DNA of 64,000 nt from Capniomyces stellatus (Eukaryota > Kickxellomycota > Harpellomycetes > Harpellales > Legeriomycetaceae). The DNA lies in NCBI GenBank assembly GCA_001661515.1, contig LUVW01000010.1:452151-516150 (forward strand). Direction: 5' to 3'. The notes beneath the pieces are model-generated. The model saw only the letters and a program-made list of their open reading frames with translations, did not search any database and had not been told where the DNA came from. Shown in pieces: positions 47,568 through 58,176 of this stretch; within the stretch, counting starts at the first letter, position 1; every line of letters starts with the position of its first letter. A program made the position numbers and the translations under genes.

Positions 47568-48847
47568 TTATAGCTTTGTTTCTTTTGCCTTATAGGTGGG
47601 TTTTAGTCTCCTAAACATCTCAGCCACCAGTGCTTGTGTAGATGTTATTTTTGGGTTAAATCCCCAATCTTCGCGGGCTCTTGAATCATCCATGCTTTGT
47701 GGCCAAGTATTTGCAATGGATTGTCTATAATCAGGTTTATAATCTATTTGAAAGTCTTTTGACCACTGTTTTTTTATTTCGTTTGCCAGCTCTTCTGGCG
47801 AGAAGCTTACTGCATTAATATTATATACTCTCTGTTTAAGACTTTTGTTTGGTGCCTTAAGTAGCTGCAGTGTTCCTGATACGCAGTCGTCCAGGTACAT
47901 CATAGCTAATGATGTGTCTTTGCTCAGGAAAGATGTAAACGCGTTATCCTTTATAGCTGAATGGAATATATCAACAGCATAGTCCGTTGTCCCGCCGCCT
48001 GGCAACGAGTCTGCGCTAATTACACCAGGGTACCGCAGACTTCTGAAATCAACGCCATATTTTTCGTTATAATACTCTCCCATCAGCTCCATGTGAACTT
48101 TGGTGATGCCATAAATGGTGTTTGGCCTCATTATCGTGAGATCGGGTGTATTTACTTTTGGTGTTGATTCGCCAAATGCACCCATGGTGCTAGGACACAG
48201 CAGCCGAATTTTATGCTCCTTTGACAGGTCTAAAACATTCTGAAACCCGTTGATGTTTACATCTATTGCTAGCTTTGGCAGTTTCTCTCCTGTGGCCGAA
48301 AGTATGACTGAAAGGTGCACAATTGTATCTATGTGTGTTGCAAATTATCAATCAATAAAGTTAGGTTACATTGTTTTCTTAGTATCATCTTCCAAGTAAT
48401 ATTTGCTATTTACAGCTTGCTAAACACCATCTGCTATTAACCATTTGATATATAGTACTGAATCGACGCGCGCTTACCTATCTTTTTCTCCTGAATTACA
48501 TTTTCTATAGCTCTATAGTCCAAGACATTAAGCATCACAAATGGCCCCTTTTCCAACACTTCCTTGGACGGCTCCTTGATATCCGAAGCGATGACATTAT
48601 CTTTGCCATAATCCTCTCTCATGTTTTGAACCAATGCCATACCCAACTGGCCTAAACACCCCGTAACCAGCACTCTAGGCTTGCTGCTGTCTTTGACGTA
48701 CTTTATATTTCCAGTTTCTACTTGAAAAGACTGTTTAGAGTATGTACTAAACTGGGCGGCCGTACTTTTTATTGAATTTGACATTCCAACACTAGCAGAA
48801 CCTGTTATAAGCCTGCCCACTTGCCTGGTCCTTGTTATGCTAATCAT
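47568..48847 (-). CDS. TDH: L-threonine 3-dehydrogenase, mitochondrial (extended SDR family)
   Basis: Two exons, 48847-48478 and 48328-47568, joined in phase 1 (QEKKI-DTIVHLSVILSATGE), giving 376 residues, close to animal TDH. The first ~40 residues are Arg/Ser/Thr-rich without acids (SITRTRQVGRLITGSASV), a likely mitochondrial presequence. The NAD-binding motif is VTGCLGQLG (about 61-69). The family-specific segment LLCPSTMGAFG is followed by catalytic TIYGITKVHMELMGEYY (Tyr and Lys of YxxxK) and RYPGVISADSLPGGGTTDYAV. The enzyme oxidises threonine to 2-amino-3-ketobutyrate, which is then split to glycine and acetyl-CoA. Motif agreement is near complete, so the call is strong; localisation is inferred. 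Confidence 0.94.
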
Positions 48848-50777
48848 TGTAGTGTTTTCGCTGCAGGTAAAGTTGGTGTGTGCGGGTTAACGAGAGATGG
48901 CTTATGAAATGTAGATGCTGATATTTCTACTATTATCGGTTTTACTGAATTGAGGTTTGAAAGCAGTATGTTATTTAAAAGTAAACTCCAGATGTCAGTG
49001 TTTAAATATTTGGTATTCTGATCATTTTTTTATTCAATATTGTTGGAAAAATAGTGATAAATTTCAATTAATGTTTTTTTTGGTTTCACTTTTAAAAAAT
49101 AAATCAATTAAAAAATAATTTTTTTTTCTCGCTCAACAATAGAGTTTTTCCAAAAGTTTAGTTGGGTGATCCTTTGATCGATTTCAATTTTACTTTATAA
49201 ACGTTTATAGTTTTTTTATTATTGTGAGAACATGTTGGTTAATCGCTCAAAATGGGCTGCCTAACAAACATTCGTGGTTTCTAAGCTTAAAAAATATGTT
49301 CTGTTAATTTGTCATTACTCCAACTATAAATCAACTTCAATTGTACTACTTTAAAATTGAGTTTAGAGTCTTCGTATCGTAAGTTCTTGGAGACAAAGTT
49401 GTTTATTTAGAAAAGAAAAAAAGGTGGCCACTTGAAAGGATATCACTGGATAATTACAAAATAAATTACAAATCCAACAAACCAAATTATAACTTTTGTG
49501 TCGATTGCCAACTTGTTCAAAAAGGCTTGGTATAAAAAAAGAGTTTAGTTCAAATAGCATTAGTAATCCGTATTTTAATATATATAAAAAAAAACCCACG
49601 CTTGGTATTAAATGGAATATAATAAAAGACACCCTACACCACTTTAAATGCAATTGGCTATGCCCAATGTATTATGTTATAACCTGTAAGGTCATAACAA
49701 GGAAAAATAAGTTTGACACCAAATTATTTGCTAGTTTGGTCTTCATGCCTTTGCTTTCCTTTAAACTTGCTTCTAGAATAATGACATTGCTGCGTGGTAT
49801 TTTAACAGAGTTTGATAGGATCGTTGAATTTGAAGTGAACCCAGAGCTCTTTCCGGTCTAGAAATTTTTATCGAGAATAAGATCCTTTTAGAACAATTTG
49901 GCAGCGTAGCTTTTTTATATTTAGATAATGTTGTAAAGCGCGAGGTTCGTTGTTTAACTTATAGGCTTTGGGTGTTTCCGACTTAGTTAAACTAGTAGTC
50001 AAGTTTCGTTGAGAAGTACTTGTGAGTGCACAAGCTGAGCTAAACGAAGGATGCTTAAATCAACTCGTACCTGGTAGTTATTGGTCAATGTTAAAACGCA
50101 GGATTTATTTTTATTCATGCATTATAAACATAGGATACTTGATGATGATTAGCATTGTTGATTCTCCTTTTAAGAAAAAGCCCAAAAATACCTCACTACC
50201 TTTTCCTTGTTCAATGTACGAATTATGTACTTTTCGTAATTGTGTTATTTATTCATTATTGTTTATTTGTGTGGTTTATTGTGGCAACAGAATCAATACA
50301 ACAAAACGTACAATATCAAACAATACCATAAAAATACTATAAAACACTGTGCTATTTTGATATGTTAAATTACTCTAAGCCAACACCCCTTCGATCAATT
50401 AGATCGTCCGTACCCGATGGGCATTGGTTCAGGGAGATTGGTGCTACTTTAAGCCTGGGCATGATCAAGTAACGGGGGTTTTGGATAGCTTCTAAAAAAC
50501 GACGCTGTTGCCAGCACCGCTCTGGCGCTAAAGCCATCAGTATTTTTGAAAATCTTGGCGGATGACTGTTTTAACTCTTCTCCCAGGAGTTCAATCGCAA
50601 TTCAAGATTAAAATGTTGTAAATAAGTCTTGGTAAAAACGACATCGCAAACTAAAGCAATTTTTTTTTGGCTTTAATGAAGGCTATAACATAAATAAGAA
50701 CATTTATAAATAATAATAGGCTACCCAAAACACCTTCTCATAGTAATAAAAAAACACATAAACAAGCAAAAGCATAG
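48848..50777. other. Intergenic region with second copy of a dispersed repeat
   Basis: About 1.9 kb, AT-rich. A plus-strand frame at 49496-49861 has no family signature and no ATG at its head. The repeat at 50269-50398 is the only element with support. The left edge is the threonine dehydrogenase promoter. Confidence 0.5.
50269..50398. repeat. Dispersed repeat, copy B
   Basis: Homologous to 26691-26810 in the same orientation, with an extra short internal duplication (ATAAAAATACTATAAAAC in place of ATAAAAC). It ends in the shared CCAACACCCCTTCGATCAA. Flanking sequences differ from copy A, which supports a mobile origin over local duplication. Confidence 0.7.
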
Positions 50778-53139
50778 TTATGCATGTATAGCAAGTGTTG
50801 GGGCCCAGCAGCCATCGGAAATGGCGTTTCCATATACGTTGAGCTGCTTATTGTTGCTTCTAAAGAGTTGGCTGTTGCTTGGAGTTATGTAGACATCAAT
50901 TGAGTCGCCATACTCCCAGCTCCGTGACTTGAGAATCAAGTTGACTTGGCTGGAAAGATTTGTAGACTCAATGACGGCTCTCTTCTCATGATCTGAAACT
51001 GACCACTTGACTGACTCAAGCTCAAGGATTTTACTCAAGTCAGCTGGGTTCGTGTTACAGAGCTTCATTCTGTTTTTATTGTGAGAAACTCTGACATCAA
51101 ACTCAACCATGTCAGGCTCGCCTTGTAAATCATCCGCCTCAAGCTTGACTCTCTGCGTTTTAAAGATTTTTTTTCCAACATTGAAAACGTAGCTAACGCA
51201 ATCACTCAACATGCTCCCAAACGAGTGGCCATTTATTTTTTTGTCATGCGACTTTTTATTAACTAGCAACTGGATACTAGCGCTGCTAACAGTGTCTCCT
51301 TGGTTCAGTCTTATATCCGTGAACTGGAAAGCCGCAATCTGTGTGTTTCTTCTCCTCAACTCCTCTCCAGTGTTGATAAACAGCGGAAGTTTCGAAAGTT
51401 TACAGTTGGTTTCGAATCCCGTTTCAATTGTTCCGTGAGCAACATCCGAGTTGCTATTTACGGGGTACTCGTTATAGTCGCTTTTGTTTGCTTCTAAGGG
51501 ATGTCGAGGAACTAGTGGGAAGTCTTGCTCATTTTCCTCTACCTCCTCTTGGTTCTTGCTTAAAACAAACTGCTTGTTGCTGGTGTTTAAACCTGTGTTT
51601 GCCCCTTTGCTTGATTTAGATTTCAAATTCTCCGATCTGATTCTCTGTGGCCTCTTCTCATTAATAATCTCGCTATAAAACTCCCACTGGTCCCAAATCT
51701 TTCCATCGATGTCTTTAAACATACATCTAGCCTTTTTTGGATCGTCATCTACATAGAACGTGCAAAGAGTAGCACCGTATCCCGGGTTGTCCTAAATGCC
51801 CAATCAACACAAGCATAAAAATGTTATACAGATCAATTTATTATATTCTTTTTTTTTATCATTCCATTCACCAACTAATTACACCTTAGATTTCAAAAAA
51901 AAGAAATAAAATGCTCTTTTCAATCGTTATATAAATCAAGGTTCGTCAGAAAATGTTTATTTGTTGTATGTAAATTACCTCTGCTGCAACGGATGCTGCC
52001 CACCATGGATTGGCTCTCATTTCAGGTTCCGAGGGATCAATTGAATGGCCACCCATTCCAGACACAACATTGAAACTTTTCCCAACATGCAGCGTAACTT
52101 TGCTTGTGTCGTTGGAAAACTTGAGCTTCTTATAGTCACTAATCAAGTGTGTTCTACTATACGTGTGGATGTGGCTTGTCGCTACAATTGCTCCGTACCT
52201 TCTACACATATCATAGATAGTGTATCCAGTTTGGTCCGGCTTGTCTCCTATTTGTGAATCATTGTATAATCAGGTTAGCCCAGTTGGTTGGCTTGCTCTT
52301 GCAATTCAGTAGTATGAGTTTACATGTGTGGCTTCAACAAGCGGAGGTGTACACTTGCCTATTTGGTACATTCTTTGACATTTATGCCACGCGCATATCT
52401 TCCAATTTGAAACACTAAGCGAGAGCGTATCTTCGGCAAAATCTATAAATCCGCTCCCCATTGTCCCGACACCTGAAGTAAGCACATTCTAATTCAAAAA
52501 AATAACGGCGCATATTTAAAATCATTAATATGAGGTCGCTCTAGGCCCAGCCAGCAAACAATCAAGCTCAACAAATGTGTAGACACATGGTTAACTTACA
52601 AGTCCATTCCATCCACAAATCATATTTATTCCAAATTCACCAACACATTGTTTGAGCAATCCCTGGGCTTTCAGTCTTCGCAGAAAGAGGTCTTGATATC
52701 CATTCTTGGAGTTCCAATCAATGATGTCATGGTTGCCCACCGAGGCAAATATAGGGATATTGTCGCTGAAAATAGACTCCAGCATACCCATGAACTTCTT
52801 TGGTTTATCCTTATAGTCATAATCACCAGTTATAATCAGACCATTGGCTCCCCAGTCCGAAATCATTTTCAAAACCTTTTTAGACCTTGACTTAATTCCC
52901 ACGTCTCCAAATATAGCAACTTTCAAATTCTTTGGAACCTTTCCTGGGTGACGCCAACCTGGGATCTTTGGCTTGGGTGGGGGTGCAGTGAACAGGTGCC
53001 CATTAGCTTCTTTGTATGACTTTGATGGACTAAAGTTGTCTAGTATTAGTCTGTTTCTGTCGGTTCTGCACTTTGAGCCAAACCCTTCCACAGAAATGCT
53101 AGCCAACACGACATACGTTAAAGCGTTAACAAGTATCAT
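50778..53139 (-). CDS. Secreted purple-acid-phosphatase-like metallophosphoesterase
   Basis: Four exons, 53139-52600, 52488-52359, 52247-51979 and 51791-50778, giving 650 residues. I chose the ATG at 53139 because it starts a signal peptide (MILVNALTYVVLASISVEG); the longer upstream frame has no such start. The calcineurin-like fold shows FGDVG (about 78), ITGDYDYKD (about 104, Asp and Tyr ligands), GNHD (about 134), WHKCQR (about 215) and ATSHIHTYSRT (His-x-His, about 248), all in family order. The exon 2-3 junction rebuilds RMYQIG-DKPDQTGYTIYDMC and requires a GC-AG intron. The last exon adds about 270 residues, including a beta-rich C-terminal part I cannot name. Family members hydrolyse phosphate esters with a binuclear metal centre. 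The substrate here is unknown. The protein is probably extracellular or vacuolar. Confidence 0.85.
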
Positions 53140-55519
53140 GTTTTTTTTTAGTTGTTTCTTTTTTTTTTCTTTCTTGTTTAAAAGAAAAGCACCCTTTGCG
53201 GTTTTGTTATGTATTTGATTTAATAAACAAGTTTGGCTATGTGTTAAACCAAACTCTAAGTAAGCGGTGTATTGTGTAATATTTAAAACAAAAGATAGAC
53301 CTGGACAAAAGATATAGCCAAGCAATGTTTTATACCAAGCTGTTTTTTTTAGCAGTAGCTCTCTTACTGACTTTTTTTTATTTTTATTTTATCTTTTTTA
53401 GTTTACCTCGCCACTTTTTTTTATTGATGTTTAATGTAACTAAAGTAGAGTTTTTTTTCTTTCCTTAAAGGTGGGTTCCATTGAAGGAAATTAAAGACCA
53501 AAAGGCATTTTTGTTTATATAAAAGAGAAATAAACTACCAAGTATACTAGCTTGGAATTAGGTGAATAGTTTAACCACCAAACATATTCAAGCCAATTAT
53601 GCATTGTAAACCTTAAACGTGGAAAGCAATGTCAGCTTTTCATGTTGCGTTTACTTTTTATAAAACAAAAAAGACAAAAAAAAACTAGTTCAAATTGGAT
53701 CAACTATTTGACCAAATGTTTTTTTATTAACTTTTTTGTGATGATTCTTTTGCCAATAATTCACATAATTAAAATAAGGTAAATAAAAACTTATTTGTGA
53801 GCAATATGCTTCAGTAAAAAAGATTGCTTATAATTTGTTTTTAGTTCAAAATCATGCAAAAACAACTGTTAAAATCTTTAGTCTCAACCTTGAGTCATTG
53901 AGATAATGTTCGTTGACATATGATATTGACAGTTGCGGGAGCTCAGTAGTAGAATAAAAATATCTGAGAAACGCCCAACAAACATAACCCATTTCCTAGC
54001 CTATAAAGACTTTCGGGCTTTGTTTAATTTAGTAAATATAACCGGTAAAAAAAACATATGGAAAAACACATATAGCTGGTACATTTAAATTAGGGCGTGA
54101 TTAAAAGTGAATCAGAATATCTACCCTAAAAAGTCAATAACGCAATTAAGCAGTATAAACTGGTTTATAGCCAATACCGGTAGTTAATCTGACTTCTGGT
54201 CCTTCTTAGTACTTGATAGTATGTGGTAGTTTATAAATAATTATTAACAGTGAAAGCAAAATACAAAAAAATTTCAGTGCTTCTAAAAGGGATTATACTC
54301 GAAACAAAAGCTTTAGCAAATCAGTACTATGATTTTGTTATGTCGAGTGTGGAAATTGCGTAAGAGTGTCATAAGGTTGGTGTGAGGATTTGGAGTAATT
54401 GAGTATGCTTCTGATTTTGCTGCTAGCCTGTGACTTTCAGATTGAAACCCATAAATACTAGAAACTTTTCTTGCTTATTGTATGACATCACATCCTTTTT
54501 TAAAGAAGGAATAAAATTATCTTTAGATGTCCAGAGTAGATTAAATACAAACCCACTTTTGTCAGTTCGATTAAAAACAGGTATAGAAGCAAACATGTAT
54601 AAAATCACATTCGTATTTCTAGCAGTGCTATCAGAAATGTTGGCCAACATAGTAAAAAAAGTTCAATGTTGAGCGGGCCAACTGATACAAGCTCAGCTAC
54701 CTTGGTAAAGATAAAGATGGCGAGAACAAGGATGGGTATGGACAAGGTTGTTCAGTAGTAGGTATCATACCTGTCTAACAACCAATGATACTGCTGGACC
54801 TTCATAATCTAGACAGTATTTTTGCAGCATTGGTTTTCAGTAGTTTACTATATTTCATAATGATTGTATTTTCAAACCAAAACAGATTGTAAATTTAATA
54901 AACTCAACTAAAAGATTTATGTCGATAATCATCGGACTTGAAAAGTTTGATGGTGCTATTTGGTTTCCTGATCTTAATTCCGTTCTTTTGTTTTAATTTA
55001 AGGATTGTGGGTTGAGATATTAGAAAGTTGGTAAACATTATATAAACATACTGGTAGGGTAGGCAGTTGTTTGGTAAAACGCCTGTTGAGTTTGGTAAGA
55101 GCAGAAACTGAATGTCGCCAATAAACGTTTACGTATATGTATATATTGTATTTTTTATTGAAATATTACATATATTATTTTGGTATTCGAGAAATTTCGA
55201 TCTAATTACTCGGTTTTAAATCACACTAGATCAAAGAAAACACAAAACAAAAGTCACAATTAATTGAATTGTGTGATCTTTTATAGAGAAAAAAAAGTAA
55301 AAGTAAAAAACACAAAATTTCAATAAATAAAAAAAACACAAGGAAGGAAAAAAAAAAACGGAAGCATGCTGGTTAATTGAAGAGTTTTGTTTTTAGTAAT
55401 GATTTCGGAATAGGGGTTTTTTTATAGAGAATATAGTAAACAAATCAAACAACAAAATAGGGAGGAAGACTAAATAAAGAGGCTAGGATATATAATTTGA
55501 TATATATAGAGATTGAAAA
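53140..55519. other. Divergent intergenic region, nothing recognised
   Basis: About 2.4 kb between the divergent metallophosphoesterase and ketoacyl synthase genes. It is AT-rich with T and A runs. A TATATAATTTGATATATATAG stretch begins at 55489, about 10-30 bp before the ketoacyl synthase ATG, and could be part of its core promoter. No exon was found. Confidence 0.5.
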
Positions 55520-58040
55520 ATGGCAGCAATGCAGCGGCGAGTGGTGGTGACGGGTTTGGGCTTGGTTACACCGTTAGGGATTGGGGCAGAGTTTGTGTGG
55601 GGTAGGCTAATTAATGGGTATAGTGGGATACGGTCACTGTTAGATATATTTCCAGGTGAGTATGATGGGCACCCTTCTGTTGTGGCGGGGGTGGTTCCAC
55701 GAAAGGGGCAAAAAGGGACTGAGAGTTTCGGAGAAGGGCTGTTTGAGCCTGAGGATTGGCTAGAGAGAGGGGTGAGTTTTTGGCTGAGCGCCGTTTATTT
55801 TGCAATTGCAATTGCTGTTGTTGGCTTGGTTTAAACTTTGATTGAAAATGTAGAAATAAATGCAGTAGTATCATTGATTGTTTTGATGAGCGATAAAGTA
55901 TAGTGTGATATAGTTGTGTTGGCTGGCTTGGGTAGACCAATTGGGATAAAAAGTTATTGAATAAGGGGTTTGGTAATAAAAAAAATTGTAGGATAAAGAT
56001 CGATTTTCGGATGTATCGCAATTTGCAATGTGTGCGGCTTTGCAAGCAGTTAAAGACGCGGGGTTGGATAAGTTTGCGAATATAGACCGAGAAAGAGCGG
56101 TAAATCCAACAAGTAAATAAACTAGAGTTATGAAAGGGGGAGGGGAGGGTGATGAAAAGGAGACATGGGTTGATATAGAAACTGTTGTGCAACAGGGTGT
56201 TTGTATAGGATCGGGAATTGGATCATTAAGCGATATTGTGAATAATTACGAAAAAATGGCGAAAAGCGTAAGTTTAACAGACTATTAACAAGTGGGGAGA
56301 ACAAAGGGAAAACAATAAAGCTAAATAAGCCAAAAAAGCCAAAAAAAACATAAATCCAATTGGTAGGGGCCAAGACGGGTTAGTCCAATGTTTATACCCA
56401 AGACATTGACTAATATGGCAAGCGGAAATGTCAGCATTAGACTAGGATATATGGTAAGTAGGGCATAGACCAGGAGACGTGAATTTCCTAGTGTTGGGGC
56501 TTTATTTTTATTTTTATTCTGTTTGGAAGAGAGCATAATGATGTATATTGAAGTGAAAAAGGAGAAAAATACGTTCGAGTTGAACTAAATGAGAAAAATC
56601 ATGTTGTTTATTTGGTGTGTGTGTGTGTATGTATGTGTGTGTGTATTTGTATGTATGTGTGTGTGTGTATTTGTATTGTGGGATTAAAAAGGGGCCAAAC
56701 CATTCATGTTCAACAGCATGTGCAACGGGGGCACATGCTATAGGAGATAGTATGCGGTTTATTCAGTATGGAGACGCAGATGTGATGGTTGCGGGAGCTA
56801 GTGAGGCACCGATTCATCCGTTGTCGTTAGCGGGATTTAGCAAGTAAGTGAGCAAAGTGAGCAAATGTAAAAAAAAAAAAATAAATAAAGAAGGAAAGGG
56901 GTGATGTGCTTGTAACATTAACGGAATAATAATAAGGGAAATGGTGAATGGTGGAATTAAAGGATAAAAGCGTTGGCAACGGGATTCAACGATAAGCCCG
57001 AAAGTGCGTCAAGGCCGTTTGATCGAGATAGGAGTGGATTTGTGATAGGAGAGGGAGCGGGGATATTGGTATTAGAGGCAAGTACTGAGTGTGGAGGGGA
57101 GTTTGGTGAATAGAAAAAAAAAAAAAAAGACTGGGTATGGTTCTGGAAGATATAGAGTATATGGATTAATAACGTGGTAAATGGGTATAGGAGCTTGAAC
57201 ATGCATTGAGCAGAAACGCACGTATTTACGCAGAGATTGTTGGATACGGATTATCAGGTAAACTGAAAGAAAAAAAACAAAGATAGATAGAGATAATAGA
57301 GTAAAAGAGGATTGAATAATAATGATAATGGATGGTGGTGGGGTGGGGGGGGGATGTTATAGGCGATGCATACCATATGACATCACCGCCAAGTGATGGT
57401 AAAGGGGCACAGAGAGCGATGAAGAGGGCATTGGAGGTTGGGAGAGTAAGGGAGAATAGTGTGGATTACATAAATGCACACGCAACATCAACGCCACTAG
57501 GTAAGAAGAAAGCAAATAAACAAGGAAGTATTAGTAGTAGAGAGTTGTAATAAAGTTGGATAAGGAAAGAAAGAAAAAGACTTTAATATAATATATATAT
57601 TTTGTGGGTGGGGGTGGGGTTTAGGTGATGAGATTGAGATGCGGGCAATCAACACGGTGTTTTTTGGTGGACAAAATGGAGAAAAAGATGGGAGTGGGGA
57701 GAGTGGGGAGAGAGAAGGGAAGTTGATAGTTTCATCGACGAAATCACAAATAGGACACTTGCTTGGGGCAGCAGGGTCGGTAGAATCGATATTTACGGTG
57801 CTTTCGGTGTATAGCGGAAAGGTACCAAAGACAAGGAATTTGGGAAGGTTTGATGATGGAAAGGAGGGAGTTGGTGAGGGCATGGAAGGGATGGAAGGGA
57901 TGGAGTTTCCAGGGTATGGGGACAGGGCGGAAATCGGGGTGGATAAGGGAAGTGTCAACAGAAGAGTAAAGAATGCGTTGTGCAATTCGTTTGGGTTTGG
58001 AGGAACCAATGCGTCGTTGTTGTTTAGTAAATTTCCGTGA
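55520..58040 (+). CDS. Beta-ketoacyl-ACP synthase (KAS II/FabF type, mitochondrial OXSM/Cem1 family)
   Basis: Nine exons: 55520-55771, 55992-56099, 56196-56267, 56367-56453, 56692-56843, 56963-57077, 57191-57257, 57363-57500 and 57625-58040, giving 468 residues in one frame. Motifs in order: [36 protein letters not shown], active-site Cys in [13 protein letters not shown] (Cys183), [19 protein letters not shown], catalytic His in [25 protein letters not shown] with the second His and Lys, and NSFGFGGTN. The enzyme condenses malonyl-ACP with acyl-ACP in type II fatty acid synthesis; in fungi this serves mitochondrial octanoate/lipoate supply. The N-terminus starts almost directly at the fold, so a targeting peptide is not obvious. 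The exon 6 donor is GC, not GT. Gly/Glu/Met-rich insertions of about 15-25 residues lie in the last exon. It converges on the TTC7-like gene, with 136 bp between. Confidence 0.95.
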
Positions 58041-58176
58041 TTTATAAAAAGAGATGGTTATTTAGTTTTTTTTTTGGGAAATAGTATAATTCAAGATTAT
58101 AAATTAAAATAAAATAAATAAAACGGATAATAAAGAGCAAGAAAAATAAAAAAAAAACAATAAATAAAAGGAAAGT

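Noticed and set aside
49496..49861. 121-codon plus-strand frame
   Set aside because: It opens with TTG, has no recognisable domain, and the opposite strand has an equally long frame.
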